NCBI GenBank assembly: GCA_037178675.1
Contig: JAYMGJ010000244.1
Span: forward strand, 62,001-126,000
DNA: 64,000 nucleotides
Reading direction: 5' to 3'
Source of the DNA: Scleroderma bovista
Taxonomy: Eukaryota > Basidiomycota > Agaricomycetes > Boletales > Sclerodermataceae
Numbering within the stretch: the stretch's first letter is position 1; every line of letters starts with the position of its first letter. Shown in pieces: positions 43,903 through 54,720 of the stretch. Below the pieces are notes generated by a model, which worked only from the letters and a program-made list of their open reading frames with translations, made no database searches and was not told where the DNA came from. Position numbers and translations under genes: made by a program.

Positions 43903-45932
43903 CATGTTTCAAACATTCAAACCTACTAAGGGAGCAATGTGGATCGGTAGTCCTTTTCTTCTCAGATTTTTGCTGGGCTATATTTTGTTGTTTTCAAGGA
44001 CAGGGGCACATGGACCACTAGCATCCATATCCAATTATTTATTCACCCACTACTTGCACACTTCATGTACTTTACCATGACCACCTAACGTCTTAGTTAT
44101 ATCTTTTATGGTGGATTGGTTCGCCCCCCCGACCCCTACTAATCAGCTACATCAATCCAGTTATCGTCTCGCAACCCGGCATGCCAGATATACTCTGTCG
44201 TGCCCGAGGGTATTTTTTCCAAAGCACCAAGAGTGTAATGCCCTGGGAAATTCATCAAGGCCGAGAAACAATGCAAGTTCCATCATGTCGATGCCAATGA
44301 GCTGGACCTCTAGAAACGGGTACATTTTATGTCAATACCAGATACCTCTCCAACGCGATGATCCCTGCGTTACGGTGTTGGCAAGAACCTCAGTATATGT
44401 TATCTCCAATTCGTAACAAGATCATGGTATGGCGGCGGCACTGCCTTACCTTGGACTGATTGACACTGGTGACACGGTGTCATACGGCAAACTAAGTTGC
44501 TGTAACTGAGGAAATTGGCCAGTGGCAGTGCTGGGGGGCTGCCAATGTGGGCTTCGGCATCCACCGACATCGCTGACCTTGACGGCAGCGTCGTCGACCG
44601 ATCTCGACGATCCTGAGCAGCGGGAACGGCACGGTGGGCGCGACGACGCGCACGGAACTGAGGCTGACGTGGATGCCGTGTCAGTGACGTTCTAACGTTT
44701 TTAGGTCAGGGCAAAACTTTATTATCTACAGGTCACTGCGCCTGCGCGCACGCCGGCGCTGCAGCGTCGCTTAGGCGGTGCTGGTACTAGTACTAGTAGT
44801 AAACCCCCCCCTCCCGCGGTGCGAATGGCAAACACGAGGCCGGGGGAGAAGGGCAGAGGGGAAGCGTTCGGACGCCTTTGCGGACACCGACCCGCCCCAA
44901 GGCCGCATCTACCACGGGAGGCGGCGGCGTGCCAGTTGCTCGTGCTTCATGTCTTTGGCCTGCGCGGCAGCGCTCCGCTAAAGGCCACGTCAACGCGGCT
45001 GTAATTAGCGTAAGTTTATTACTACTTCTACTACTCGCCGTTAGTCTCCGTTTTACTTCTTGTACGGCGTCGACGTCAGTGCAAGGATTCTTACTCTAGA
45101 GTCATAGCCTTATAGTCGGTGGGGGACTGTCACTGGACAGTTCGGCGGTAGGTATCTACTCACATAGAGGGCATTTCTTATTCCTTAGGTCTTAATGCTT
45201 AATGCTCGGGCTCCGTCCGATCGCGCTCCCACGGTCCCGCATCCGGCAGCTGGCGCTGCCAATTTCTCGAACTAAGTACTAACGGTTGTTATGGAATTCG
45301 AATATGTCGACAGCCCCCAGGTTGACACTTTGCGATGCGGTGAAACAGCACAAAATGCCTGCAGGGTTTCTGGCTAACCTATATAAAGTGGCAATTGCGC
45401 AGCTTCATGCTGCTAGGTTTTACAGCCTCCATCCATTGAACACCATATGTATTAACTTCAGAGGCTAAAGTTGCTGCCCGACTAGGAAGGGGATGTATTG
45501 TATCCGGTACCAATTTCACTTCATCTCTGTTCAGCAGCCTGTATAGGACCTCTTCAACCCATCCGCAAGGACCATGTCATATCCAGATTAAGTGAAATGG
45601 TGCAGCTAGGGATACATACGCAGATGTTCATATTCTGCTTACTTTCATTTGTGGTTGGTTTCATGTGGGATGTTGAGCGTTAGGCGGGCCGCCATCAGAA
45701 AAAATATTTCAAACCAGAGTCGAGGAACTATTGTCAGATATCGGATGTGAGCTTAATTATGTGTGATTGAACGTGTTTCGTGATAGAAGATGGGATTCGG
45801 CCGGAGTGTGCTGCAGACATTATTATTTGTAACACTACAAAGACGCACTGCATTTCCGGGGGTATACAACTGCACAAAGTCCATACAAGCGCGCATAAGC
45901 CTGGAATATTAAAAGCTGCCCCCAATGGTCGT
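43903..45932. other. Two-kb spacer with a GC-rich island
   Basis: Between the convergent F-box/WD40 (+) and CCCH (-) genes. 44540-45290 is markedly GC-rich and rich in CGACG, GCGC and CTACTA words, with abrupt edges against AT-richer flanks (a palindromic TACTAGTACTAGTAGTA near 44785). The open frames there are short and overlap one another. It may be a remnant of an inserted element; no terminal repeats were found. Confidence 0.4.
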
Positions 45933-47246
45933 CTATTCTCGACCAAACAAATCGCCCATCTTCTTGATAGGGACACTAATTCGACGAACGTGTCCAACTC
46001 GTTGATTTTTCGGAGGTCGGTATGGAAATTCGGATTCGTCTGTGTGTGTCCGGGTACAGTCGACCTCGGGCCCTTGCGTGCTAGCCGGGTCTGATACGTG
46101 CTGATTGGGGGTGGCCCTTGTTTCGCCCAAGGGATTAAAAGTCGGGAAGACAGACTCGTTTTGGGAACTTGGTTCCCCGCAAACGTCGCCCGCGGGATGA
46201 CGAAAATTTTGGAAATAGTAAGAATGGTGGTTGGGTGCAGGCACAGCCTGCTCGAAATGCAATGGTTGAGCGCGCACGGCTGGAAAATAGGTAGTCCCGG
46301 AGATTTCATATGCTCCGATAGGAAGGCAAAGTGCATCACTGGTCGAAGATGGGAGCACATGGCTGTTTTGTTGCGTCGCCCCTTCCAGGAAAACTGGTGC
46401 ATGAAGAGTGTAAAGGGGACCGGGATGTGACATGTGTGGTTGCATTGGCCACCATACCCCTGGTACAGTTGCGTAGCTGGGATCTGTTTTAGAAAGGGTA
46501 TAAGAAACAATGGGGGTGGTTGAGAGTAGCAGAGTAACCAACATGGTGTTACGGAACCGGGGGTGCCCTGATACATTTGACCATTCAAGCCCATATGGTC
46601 GTGACTATTGGATGCAGGCGGTGCACCCATGTGGACCGCGCCACTGATGTGGCGCTCTTCGTTCACTTCTGTATCATGGGACATGGCACTGCTTGTAGGG
46701 TCTTTGGGTTTGATTGCAGAGCGGTCATGGATACTTGACGCACTCATGAGGGTCGAGAACGTGAGACGAAATAAGCCCGACTCACAATTTGCAATTATCT
46801 CCCACAGGGCACCACCCACCCGTTCGAACGAAATGCCTGCAGGGGTATTTCTTCTCACCAAGGTGTCCCCATCCAAGACGGCCTCCGAATCCCGAAACAA
46901 CGCCAACAGACACAGAGAGGTGAGAGGTCGGCGATGCTCCCTCGTCGACGATGGATGCCTCTCGGGTATAGGCTCCAGGCAACCGGCCGGGTAGTGGATG
47001 CTGCGCAAAATACTGAGGGGCAAGTGAATCCGAGTTTGGGTACATTTGGCGCACAAACGGACTCCATGACTGATATGGGGGAATCACTGGTGGCGGGTGG
47101 ATGAAGCTACACTGGTCACCATAAGTACACTTTCCTATGGCAAAGTTCCTACACAGCTTTGCTATGAATGTCACGATCAGAGTTCAAGTCAAGTATAGCA
47201 TTTGACAATGCGACTCACTGCGGAATTTACGGTGACGCAACGACAT
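45933..47246 (-). CDS. Tandem CCCH zinc-finger protein (RNA-binding type)
   Basis: Four exons read downward: 47246-47219, 47161-46786, 46733-46558, 46483-45933; 376 residues. Finger one is CRNFAIGKCTYGDQCSFIH (C-x7-C-x5-C-x3-H) and finger two CRHFVRTGGWCPVGDNC, completed across the intron by KFIH (C-x9-C-x5-C-x3-H). Between them lies a Pro/Tyr-rich linker (PPPVIPPYQSWSPFVRQMYP). The C-terminal half is Pro/His/Ser-rich and ends with a more conserved-looking FPYRPPKNQRVGHVRRIS block. CCCH fingers of this spacing usually bind single-stranded RNA and act in mRNA decay or processing. Target and compartment are unknown. The donor of the third intron (GTTCCG at 46557) is weak, so that junction is the least certain. 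Confidence 0.78.
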
Positions 47247-48230
47247 GCTTGGCGTTGATAGTCAAATAGTGCGCTAGTTATCGAAGAGGGAAGTGTAGAA
47301 GCGGGAAGAAGTCGAGAGTGAATAGATTAAACACAGAAATTTAAATGTCGTATTCGATGCGCACGATAAAGGTCTTTTAAAGGCTGAGACGGTACATCTA
47401 CACGTGTGGAGCACGCGATTATCCTGACCGCGCCACGCCCCATTTATTGTCAAAGCGTGGACGTTGGGCTTGGACGGGGCCACGGTGGGATTCAAAGCCA
47501 GGGTCCCACTACGCCAAAGCGATGGCAAGGAGATGAAACAATAGAACTGCTTTATCCACCACTGGACAGGAACGGTATACATCATAGGGAAGGAGGTCAG
47601 TCAAAGGTCCACCCAGCCTATAATATGGATTGTGATACGAAATGACCCTGTCAACGAAAAGGGTGAGACTCAGTGGTATGTGCACCACAGACAAAGCACT
47701 CACTGACAACAGTGGACCAAAGCAGCTTATGTAAGGGATGATAGACAGTCACAACTGACGATCGAGGTGCAGCGACGGCTCGTCCATGAGTTGAACAAGG
47801 AAGGCGCCACTGACCTGCCATTGTCTAGAAAAAGGCCGGTAAATAATATTGGCACATCCACAGGATGAGTCAAGTGCCACTCACGAGCCAATTGGTCCAG
47901 TGTATTGCAGAGACAGGTTTCAATTTGGGATCTATAGATTTTGGCAGCGTTAGATGTGTGAAATTACTCTAAAGATTATAAGATATGCGGCGGATACAGC
48001 GAGACAAATACAATGTAATAATAGCACAGGCTTAAACTGCGAGAGGCGACTGGAGAAAAGAATGCTCGAATCAGTACGACGCAAGGTCATACAGAGCAAG
48101 TATGACAGTGTGTAGTAATCGCAAGGGAGTGCAGGCATTGTCAGTGTCCAGTATGCATTCGCCACAATGAGTGTAGAGCTTGTCATCTCGGAAGAAAGTA
48201 AGAATACCGATCTGCTGCATGACACTGCTG
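47247..48230. other. Upstream region of the CCCH gene
   Basis: A 980-bp interval between two minus-strand genes. It contains short open frames only and an AT-rich part at 47930-48060. Nothing recognisable. Confidence 0.45.
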
Positions 48231-49994
48231 TTATAGAGGGTGTGACATGGCACTCTGAGATATTACAGGTCCACTGTGAGAAGATGGATCTACCATGTGG
48301 TGAGGTCGTTTTCGTGGGGGTAAGCCTGATAGGTCTGGTAAAACTGGTATTTCGTCCAAACGTGATTTTTTTTTGTTGTTTTCCACTGCCGGGGACTTAC
48401 GCGTTTGCATACTCTGCGTTATATCAACGTGCCCAGCTTGCTCCCAGCTCCGCGAGTGCTTGCGCTCTGGCTTGAAGCATTGATTGCTTGGTGTCCGAAT
48501 CTACGGTAAGCTCAGTACTTCAAAAATATTGGCAGAATATTACCTCACCTCGGACTGCGGGATAACTTCGAGTCCTCCCGGATATGCATTAGGTACCTCC
48601 GGCTGTCTCCACTCCATGGGCCTGGGGCTGTTGTGTTGCGGCATCACCTCACCCGACGTTCTCCGATCTGCCATATGATGCGGTGCATACTATAAGTGTT
48701 GTCAGTAGATTGGCCATGTATGTTCCGAGGGCTTAATACTTCTGTATGATTATGCTGTGATGTACCAACTTCTTCGTGATTTAGTGACGAATGTCGCGCA
48801 TAATCTTCCGAAACCAGTATAACACAATGTGCACCAAATAGCCAGGACTATCTTACATACCGATAGACGACTGCGCCCGTGAAAGGATGGCAGAAACTAG
48901 TTGGAACAAATCATAAATTGCTTGGCTTGATAGCGCGGCGGTAGACATACTTAATTCATCGCGGTGCTGTTCGGCAACAGCCACATCCCTTCTTGCACGA
49001 TCTTCCGCCTCGAGGCATGCAGTGTATCTTTGAAATGCTTCGTGAGTCTGTGTCTGAGCCCGAGAGAGCGTTGCGCGAGCGTCCTGCAAAAATTGGCCTA
49101 ATGGAACGTGGATGGCAAGCAAAGCATTGCAGGACCTGGAAAAATCATTACCTGAGGATTGCGCCTCGTGTACGAGTTGTTCATAAGTCGCAGTAGAAGG
49201 AGATGTCGACGTCCGAACCATTGGCTGGCGGCTGGACGTGCTGGGGGAATGGATGTAGTTTGAACTCACACTAGGACCACTTTCTGCAAGAAGAGTTGAC
49301 GGATTACTCAGGAAAAAAAACTAGGATTCGTCATACCCGACTGCATTCGCGCTATCTGGTCAACAAAGGTTGAGGTGGGATATCCTTGGTCAGATAATTC
49401 GGGGGTCGATACCTCCATAGACTCTTCAATGTGGGCTGGCTGCGACGCGTTGGGCCCAAGATGTCGCAGTCGAGGATTATGCGGGATGCCCGCGTTGTGT
49501 CGCTCGACGAATTTGCGCAGAAAGCCAAGGTCCATGTCGTCCGGCATGACGTATGGAGGGCCAGGAATGTCACCTTTTTGCATGAGGATTTCAAGATGGG
49601 ACATGGTTTTATCTTTGAGCTGCTGCAACCACTCATGCAGCTCCATGTGATCTTGGTCCGCCCGAGCGTCACTGTTCGTGGAATACAGTGTCACCGCCGT
49701 ACCAACGAATAAAAGTGTCATCACTGACTAGTCCTGGCGACGGCGTGCTTTCCTCCAGTATGTTTTTGTGAGCTTGAGAGCTCGGTTGACCTCGCCGTCG
49801 AGTGTACGATACCATTCGCTCGACCGTCTGTTGAGCTTTACGCAGAGCACGCCAGGCTGCACTCGCAGTTGGAGCACACAGCGGCCTTCCTGATCAGGGG
49901 GACCAAGGGCGCCCTTCTGGCCTTGATTGCCGCGGGTAGCACCACGCGAGACGTTACCCAGCTCTGGCCAGGGAAGGTCGTCAGGAGTTTGCAT
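48231..49994 (-). CDS. Hypothetical protein from a well-formed seven-exon gene
   Basis: Exons read downward: 49994-49729, 49671-49337, 49283-48861, 48804-48740, 48689-48549, 48500-48401, 48343-48231; 480 residues. All six introns are GT-AG, 48-57 nt, and phases agree at every junction, which strongly supports a real gene. Features: an N-terminal Gly/Gln segment, a basic helix (LKLTKTYWRKARRRQ), a helix rich in Leu/Lys (LHEWLQQLKDKTMSHLEILM), Ser/Pro-rich linkers, and a likely coiled coil (HEAFQRYTACLEAEDRARRD and the following QHRDELS). The C-terminus is Pro/His/Arg-rich (LPDLSGLPPRKRPHHMV, a possible nuclear signal). An extra 54-nt intron inside exon 3 (starting GTAATG near 49150) is possible and would preserve the frame. 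No family recognised and no membrane span. Confidence 0.68.
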
Positions 49995-50600
49995 GGTATT
50001 CGTGATCGGGAAGCCAGGCTGAGCGACAACTGTACAACTGAACGGATCCAGGAAGTATGATAAAGATTTTCTAGGAGGGCTATTGCAGGGATGGAGTTAA
50101 ACCTGTTGTAAGATAATCACCGCGATGTTCTTATAATTGGGTACGCCCAGTAGCATTATGTTGCTGGCTCAACAGTCGTGGTCACTGCCTTGGCCGCCGG
50201 AATCTAAGACCCTAGTTTGGTGGCTGGTGACATGTCAACCGAAAAAGTTACTCATGCCAGAATTGCTGACGACCCTGTCAGGCACCTGGGACATCTGAGG
50301 GAACTGCTGCTCGTAATCCTGGATCGAGGCCGATGCACTCTCACGACTATATATCATTGCGACGATGATCGATTTCTGATACGTGTGGTTTCGCCATTAC
50401 ATATATTCTTGCAATCACAACCAACCTCAACCTCGTCAAGAATCGGACGTGGATAAAATGTCGTCGTCGTCGTCAATTATCCTCACCGCTATCCGTCCTG
50501 ATGTAAACGAGCCTGCGGCGCATTTGGTTATCGTGCCAACTCCCCTTGATGATGATGATGATGGCTTAAAATAAGCACATCCCGCACAGCACACCGCTCT
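49995..50600. other. Spacer upstream of the hypothetical gene
   Basis: A 600-bp interval between two minus-strand genes: promoter of the hypothetical gene and 3' flank of the aldehyde dehydrogenase. It contains a GTCGTCGTCGTC run near 50461 and a GATGATGATGATG run near 50550. No gene seen. Confidence 0.45.
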
Positions 50601-52744
50601 TCATGTTGCCAAGAAGTCCACTCCCTGTGCTAGAGGTGCAGAGTCAGAAAAGTTGATGGTGCAGGCACTCCATCGAACGTATTGTTTCCATGCATCGCCG
50701 CCCGACTCCCGGCCCCTGAAAACGCGATTTTCAGCAAGTGTCCTAGGTAGAAAAGAGGGTTTCATTTACCATCCCGTGCTCTGCAACTCGAATAAGACGA
50801 CTAGGTTGCGATGAGAAGTGAGAAACGAACCTTATTTCCACCAAAGGCAGCTCCAATCTCAGCACCACTGGTGCCGGCGTTGACCTGATTGGGGGATATA
50901 ATTGTCAGCGTAAACTTTCGGGACGCGGTTCCAGCAAGAAACCAACATTCACGATCCCCGTGTCCGCCCCCTCGGGGCCAATCCATTTTCCAATATTGCG
51001 CATATCGCGGGTCCAGAGGCTGCTCGACAGGCCTTGCGGAACACCATTATTCCACGCAATCGCCTGTTCCAGTTCGTCGAAGATAGCAACATTCAAAATC
51101 GGTGCAAACGTTTCTGTGCTCCAGATAGCGTCGCCAGGATCCGTGGATTGGGGTATTGCGATGGTTGGCTGCACGAAATTTCCTCGTCTAAGGTGATCTT
51201 GGTGGTATTTTTCGCCACCAGTCAATATTTGAGCGCCTCGCTCACGAAGCCGATGAACGGCATCGGAATAGATCCCGACAGCGGCGCGGGAGTGCAGAGG
51301 ACCAAGCAAGGTGCCCTCGGCCAAGGGGTCGCCCACTCTCAATGAAGCATAAAGCTTTTGAAGGGCATCCAAAAATCTTGGAGCAATCTCTCGGTGTAGA
51401 TAGAGACGTCTCGTTGATGTGCACCGTTGGCCAGCAGTGCCCACGGCTCCAAAGAAGACTGCTGGCACAGCCATTAATAAGTCTGCGTCAGGCATCACAA
51501 TAGATGCTTGAAAAACGTCCATCGAATTTTGAGCGAGGTCGCACCAGTAGACACGAAATCATACCATTATTTCCACCCAACTCCAGTACGGTTTTTCCAA
51601 AACGAGATTGTACAGCCTTGCCGACAGCGGCCCCTACCCTCTCGCTACCGGTGAATGAGACTGCCACGTATGTGAGCATCCAAAAATAACCATGATAGTA
51701 ATGGTCTACCTAAAGGGATGTCTGCACTGTTTACAATAGCCTCACCGACGTCCTTGCATCCGGATACAAGGGCAGATAGAGCCCCTGGAAGTCCATTCTT
51801 CTCTAGCACCTTCGCGATGATCTTCGTTACAGCAACGGCACAGAGAGGTGTGCTCGGAGAAGGCTTCCAGACGTTCGCATTCCCTGCTACGAACGAAAGG
51901 GAAAAGTTCCTTATTAGATAATCAGTTCTAGAACTCCAAAGGGGCATTCCGGAGTGAGACGTACCATCCATACACAGCGACGGGGAAATTGAACGCTGTC
52001 AGGACGCCCACGACACCAAGTGGATTCGGCACTGCATTAAATGAATCAGCACGGGACAAGCATTCGTGGCATCATACGAACCTTCTAAGATGGAATGACC
52101 GGGCCGTTCGGACGCCACGACCCTACCATTCATCATGCGAGATAATCCAACAGCGTAATCGCACTATCGATTACGGCCATATCAGATGGGATTGGAAGAA
52201 GAGACCAGTGGACCTCGAGCGTACAATGTCCACGAATTCTTGGACCTCGCCAATCCCCTCTGTCCTGATCTTTCCCATTTCAAGAGAGACCAGAGCACCG
52301 AGGGCATCACGCTATTAGATTTACGACAAGGTAAGATCGTATAGTCGACATGCGGATGGTCCAACCTTTGCGGCTAGTGCCTCTCTGATTTGTCGCAGAA
52401 CTTCACCCCGCTTGGGGGCGGGTATCTTCCGGAGAAGGAGATGGGCTTCCTTGGATTTGTCCAATGCCTCCCACAGCTCATTGGGAGCGGCCTTGAGAAA
52501 AGATGAGGCATGCTCCTGATCTGACGGGCCAACATACCGCTTGGACGCGTGCCAACAATTCTCCAGTAGTTGGGCAGACGCTCTCGAGGATGTCTCCACT
52601 GCCCTTCCACTGACCGTCATACACACCTGGTACTTCGGTTGAGAGGGGTATGTCTAGGGAGGTTAGGATGCTCGAGGCCCTGCTAGAGAGGTTGCGTGTA
52701 CAGCGTGCATGACATAGTGAACCAACAACGGTCCGCGTCAACAT
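50601..52744 (-). CDS. ALDH7-family (antiquitin-type) aldehyde dehydrogenase, probably mitochondrial
   Basis: Eleven exons read downward: 52744-52538, 52491-52366, 52311-52225, 52163-52082, 52031-51965, 51909-51710, 51660-51565, 51506-50947, 50884-50831, 50780-50770, 50715-50601; 534 residues in frame. The family oxidises semialdehydes such as aminoadipate semialdehyde with NAD+. Seen: an Arg-rich N-terminus ([18 protein letters not shown]), a likely mitochondrial presequence; [19 protein letters not shown] (cofactor site); [13 protein letters not shown]; general-base Glu in TVLELGGNN; nucleophile Cys in [16 protein letters not shown] near residue 317; [27 protein letters not shown] and [15 protein letters not shown]. 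All key residues are present and the length is typical. The tenth exon is only 11 nt (encodes STG plus two bases of Trp) yet is required to keep the conserved NK-STGW-GRESGG order. The donor after TGIVN (GTTGGT) is weak. Confidence 0.94.
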
Positions 52745-53026
52745 GAGGCAGGAAGTACTCAATACGCGAGACGAATGGGATAGGAAGGGCTGCGTAGTGG
52801 GCTGGGGACGAGGTCAAGCACAGAGTCGTCGGACCACTCTGTCCCACATGATCTGCGTCGCACGTGCCAACCATCCTGAGGGCGTATTTACTACGCGTAC
52901 CAACTCAGAGTGGGTTACTTTGGTTACAATGTATACTATGGCATGACAAGGGTAGGCTTGCACTCCCACTCTCACCCATCCCCTGAAACAGTCTGATTCA
53001 GAGTGTAATGGCACGACAACCAGCCA

Positions 53027-54556
53027 TTACAACCCCTCAAAAAAGGACGGATCAGCGTCAATCTCATTTCGCCCACGCTTTTTTCTTCCCATGAGAACAT
53101 CTTTGCCGCCCTTCCGCTTCCGCTTTTTCTCCATGGGCTCGTCAGGGTCATCACATTCCTCCCCTCCAGGTTCTGTTTCTGGGGGTACGATATCCTCACC
53201 CGTCTCTAGGGCCACGATCGTCATTTCTGTAGAACCGACTTGACCGCAGTCATGGTGGCGTTCGTCGGGAAGATCATCGTGGTCGGAACCTTCGTCCTCG
53301 AGAACTTCTTTGAGATCAGTCATTTTGAGCGTATGTTCATGTCCTGCACTGCCTATCCATCGACCTTCTCCATTTTGATCTATTGCAATACGCTCGACGG
53401 GAAATGAATCGTGATCTGCCACGACACCGAGGAGTTTTGTTGGGAATAGTTGCACGATTCGTAATAGTCCATCCGAAGAGCCAGTGAGGATAGTGGAATG
53501 GGAAGAAGGGTACGAAGAAGGTAATCCACAAAGCGCGTCGATGGACTGCGGGTGACTGTGTAGCTAGCTGTTCATGCCTTCTTGTTCTCCAGAAATAATA
53601 AATGAGCTCACCCTGGCACACGATCAACGCAATCTCCCCAACCATGGCTGGAATTGAAAATCGAGAGAATTCCTAGTTGCGTTCCAACGACCACCTTGGA
53701 TGCGCTGAAATTAAGCCTAAGAGTCCGCCTCGCGGTGAGAACTAGAAATGGCGCACTTCCTTATAGCGACGATGGACAATAGTTCATCCTCCTGATCCTC
53801 AGATTGGGCAAGTGGCTCGGCCTTCTTTCCACGTACATCAATCACTGATAACGTGCCATCTCCGCTGGGTTCACGGGTCAAACACGAATGGGATTCTAGC
53901 TACTCGGTACCATGGTACCACCTCACCTTGTAGATATAAGCTGCCTCTTATTTTCCAGCCACAAGAAGTCGGATATGAAGTCAAAGTGATGTGTGTACTG
54001 TCGTATCTCATGCAAGGTTCTTGGATCCCAAAGCTGTAGTCATTCTGAACATGAGTGGTTTTGTGCTTCTATCGTAGGACACTGACCTTGATAACACCGT
54101 CGTCAGCACCAGTGCAGAGCATATTGGGTAGCAGTCGTTTGATCCGGTTCACAGGTGAGCTGCTTAGTCACTGACGATATCAAACGGTAATTGGGAAGAG
54201 ACAACGACGGTCGCACTCACTCATGAGCATCCTTGCGCGTTTCAAGGATACTACCAGTATTTGTGTCGACAGTGCTGCATAAATCAACGTCACATCACAA
54301 TGAATATAAAATAATAGAGCGCGTACAATATCGACTTTGCCTTTCCAGCCGCGTACAGACGCGACCCGTCTTCATTGGTAACCAGCGACCGACAAGAACG
54401 TTTGGACGGCTTTACCGAAAATGCCTGCTCGTGCTGGCCTTGCTCATCATAGCGGAATGCCTTTATATGACCATCGAGAAGACCTGTGTAGACAGTAGCA
54501 TTCGTAGGATGAAACCCCAGGTCGAATATCTGTGAGCCAACGGGAATGTCTGGCAT
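53027..54556 (-). CDS. JIP5: Jip5/WDR55-like WD40 ribosome-biogenesis protein
   Basis: Seven exons read downward: 54556-54327, 54274-54221, 54159-54087, 54033-53927, 53864-53757, 53704-53612, 53555-53027; 397 residues, sum in frame. Jip5/WDR55 is a nucleolar WD40 protein linked to pre-rRNA processing. The start MPDIPVGSQIFDLGFHPTNA and the blades VYTGLLDGHIKAF, TVDTNTGSILETRKDAH, MLCTGADDGVIKLWDPRTLH, STSGDGTLSVIDVRGKK, VVVGTQLGILSIFN and ILTGSSDGLLRIVQLFPTK follow the family order. The acidic linker with QSEDQEDELLS is typical, and the C-terminus is Lys/Arg-rich (KKRKRKGGKDVLMGRKKRGR), fitting a nucleolar signal. Its ATG is 164 bp from that of divergent Ire1. Confidence 0.93.
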
Positions 54557-54720
54557 CGTTGCAGTGCAAGGTCCCCGCTGCTTATGTAATCACTTCCGCC
54601 AAGACAGGCATGGGCGGTGAGCTGTGTCCGCCCTCATACTTGAATTGCTTTTGCTTTGCTGTGCAGTCTGAGAGCGCCTTCTTGGTTGCGGTCAATGGGG
54701 CAAGGCTGCCCATAGACCTC
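54557..54720. promoter_or_regulatory. 164-bp divergent promoter region (Jip5 / Ire1)
   Basis: The shared upstream region of the two divergent genes. I see no obvious UPR-type element; a frame upstream of the Ire1 ATG stays open but has no signal-peptide character. Confidence 0.5.

Noticed and set aside
45734..46557. Read-through of the CCCH gene in the upper frame to a stop at 45734
   Set aside because: The other frame, entered after a 74-nt intron, ends in a coherent FPYRPPKNQRVGHVRRIS block and gives a length divisible by three; the read-through frame has Cys/Leu-rich chance composition.
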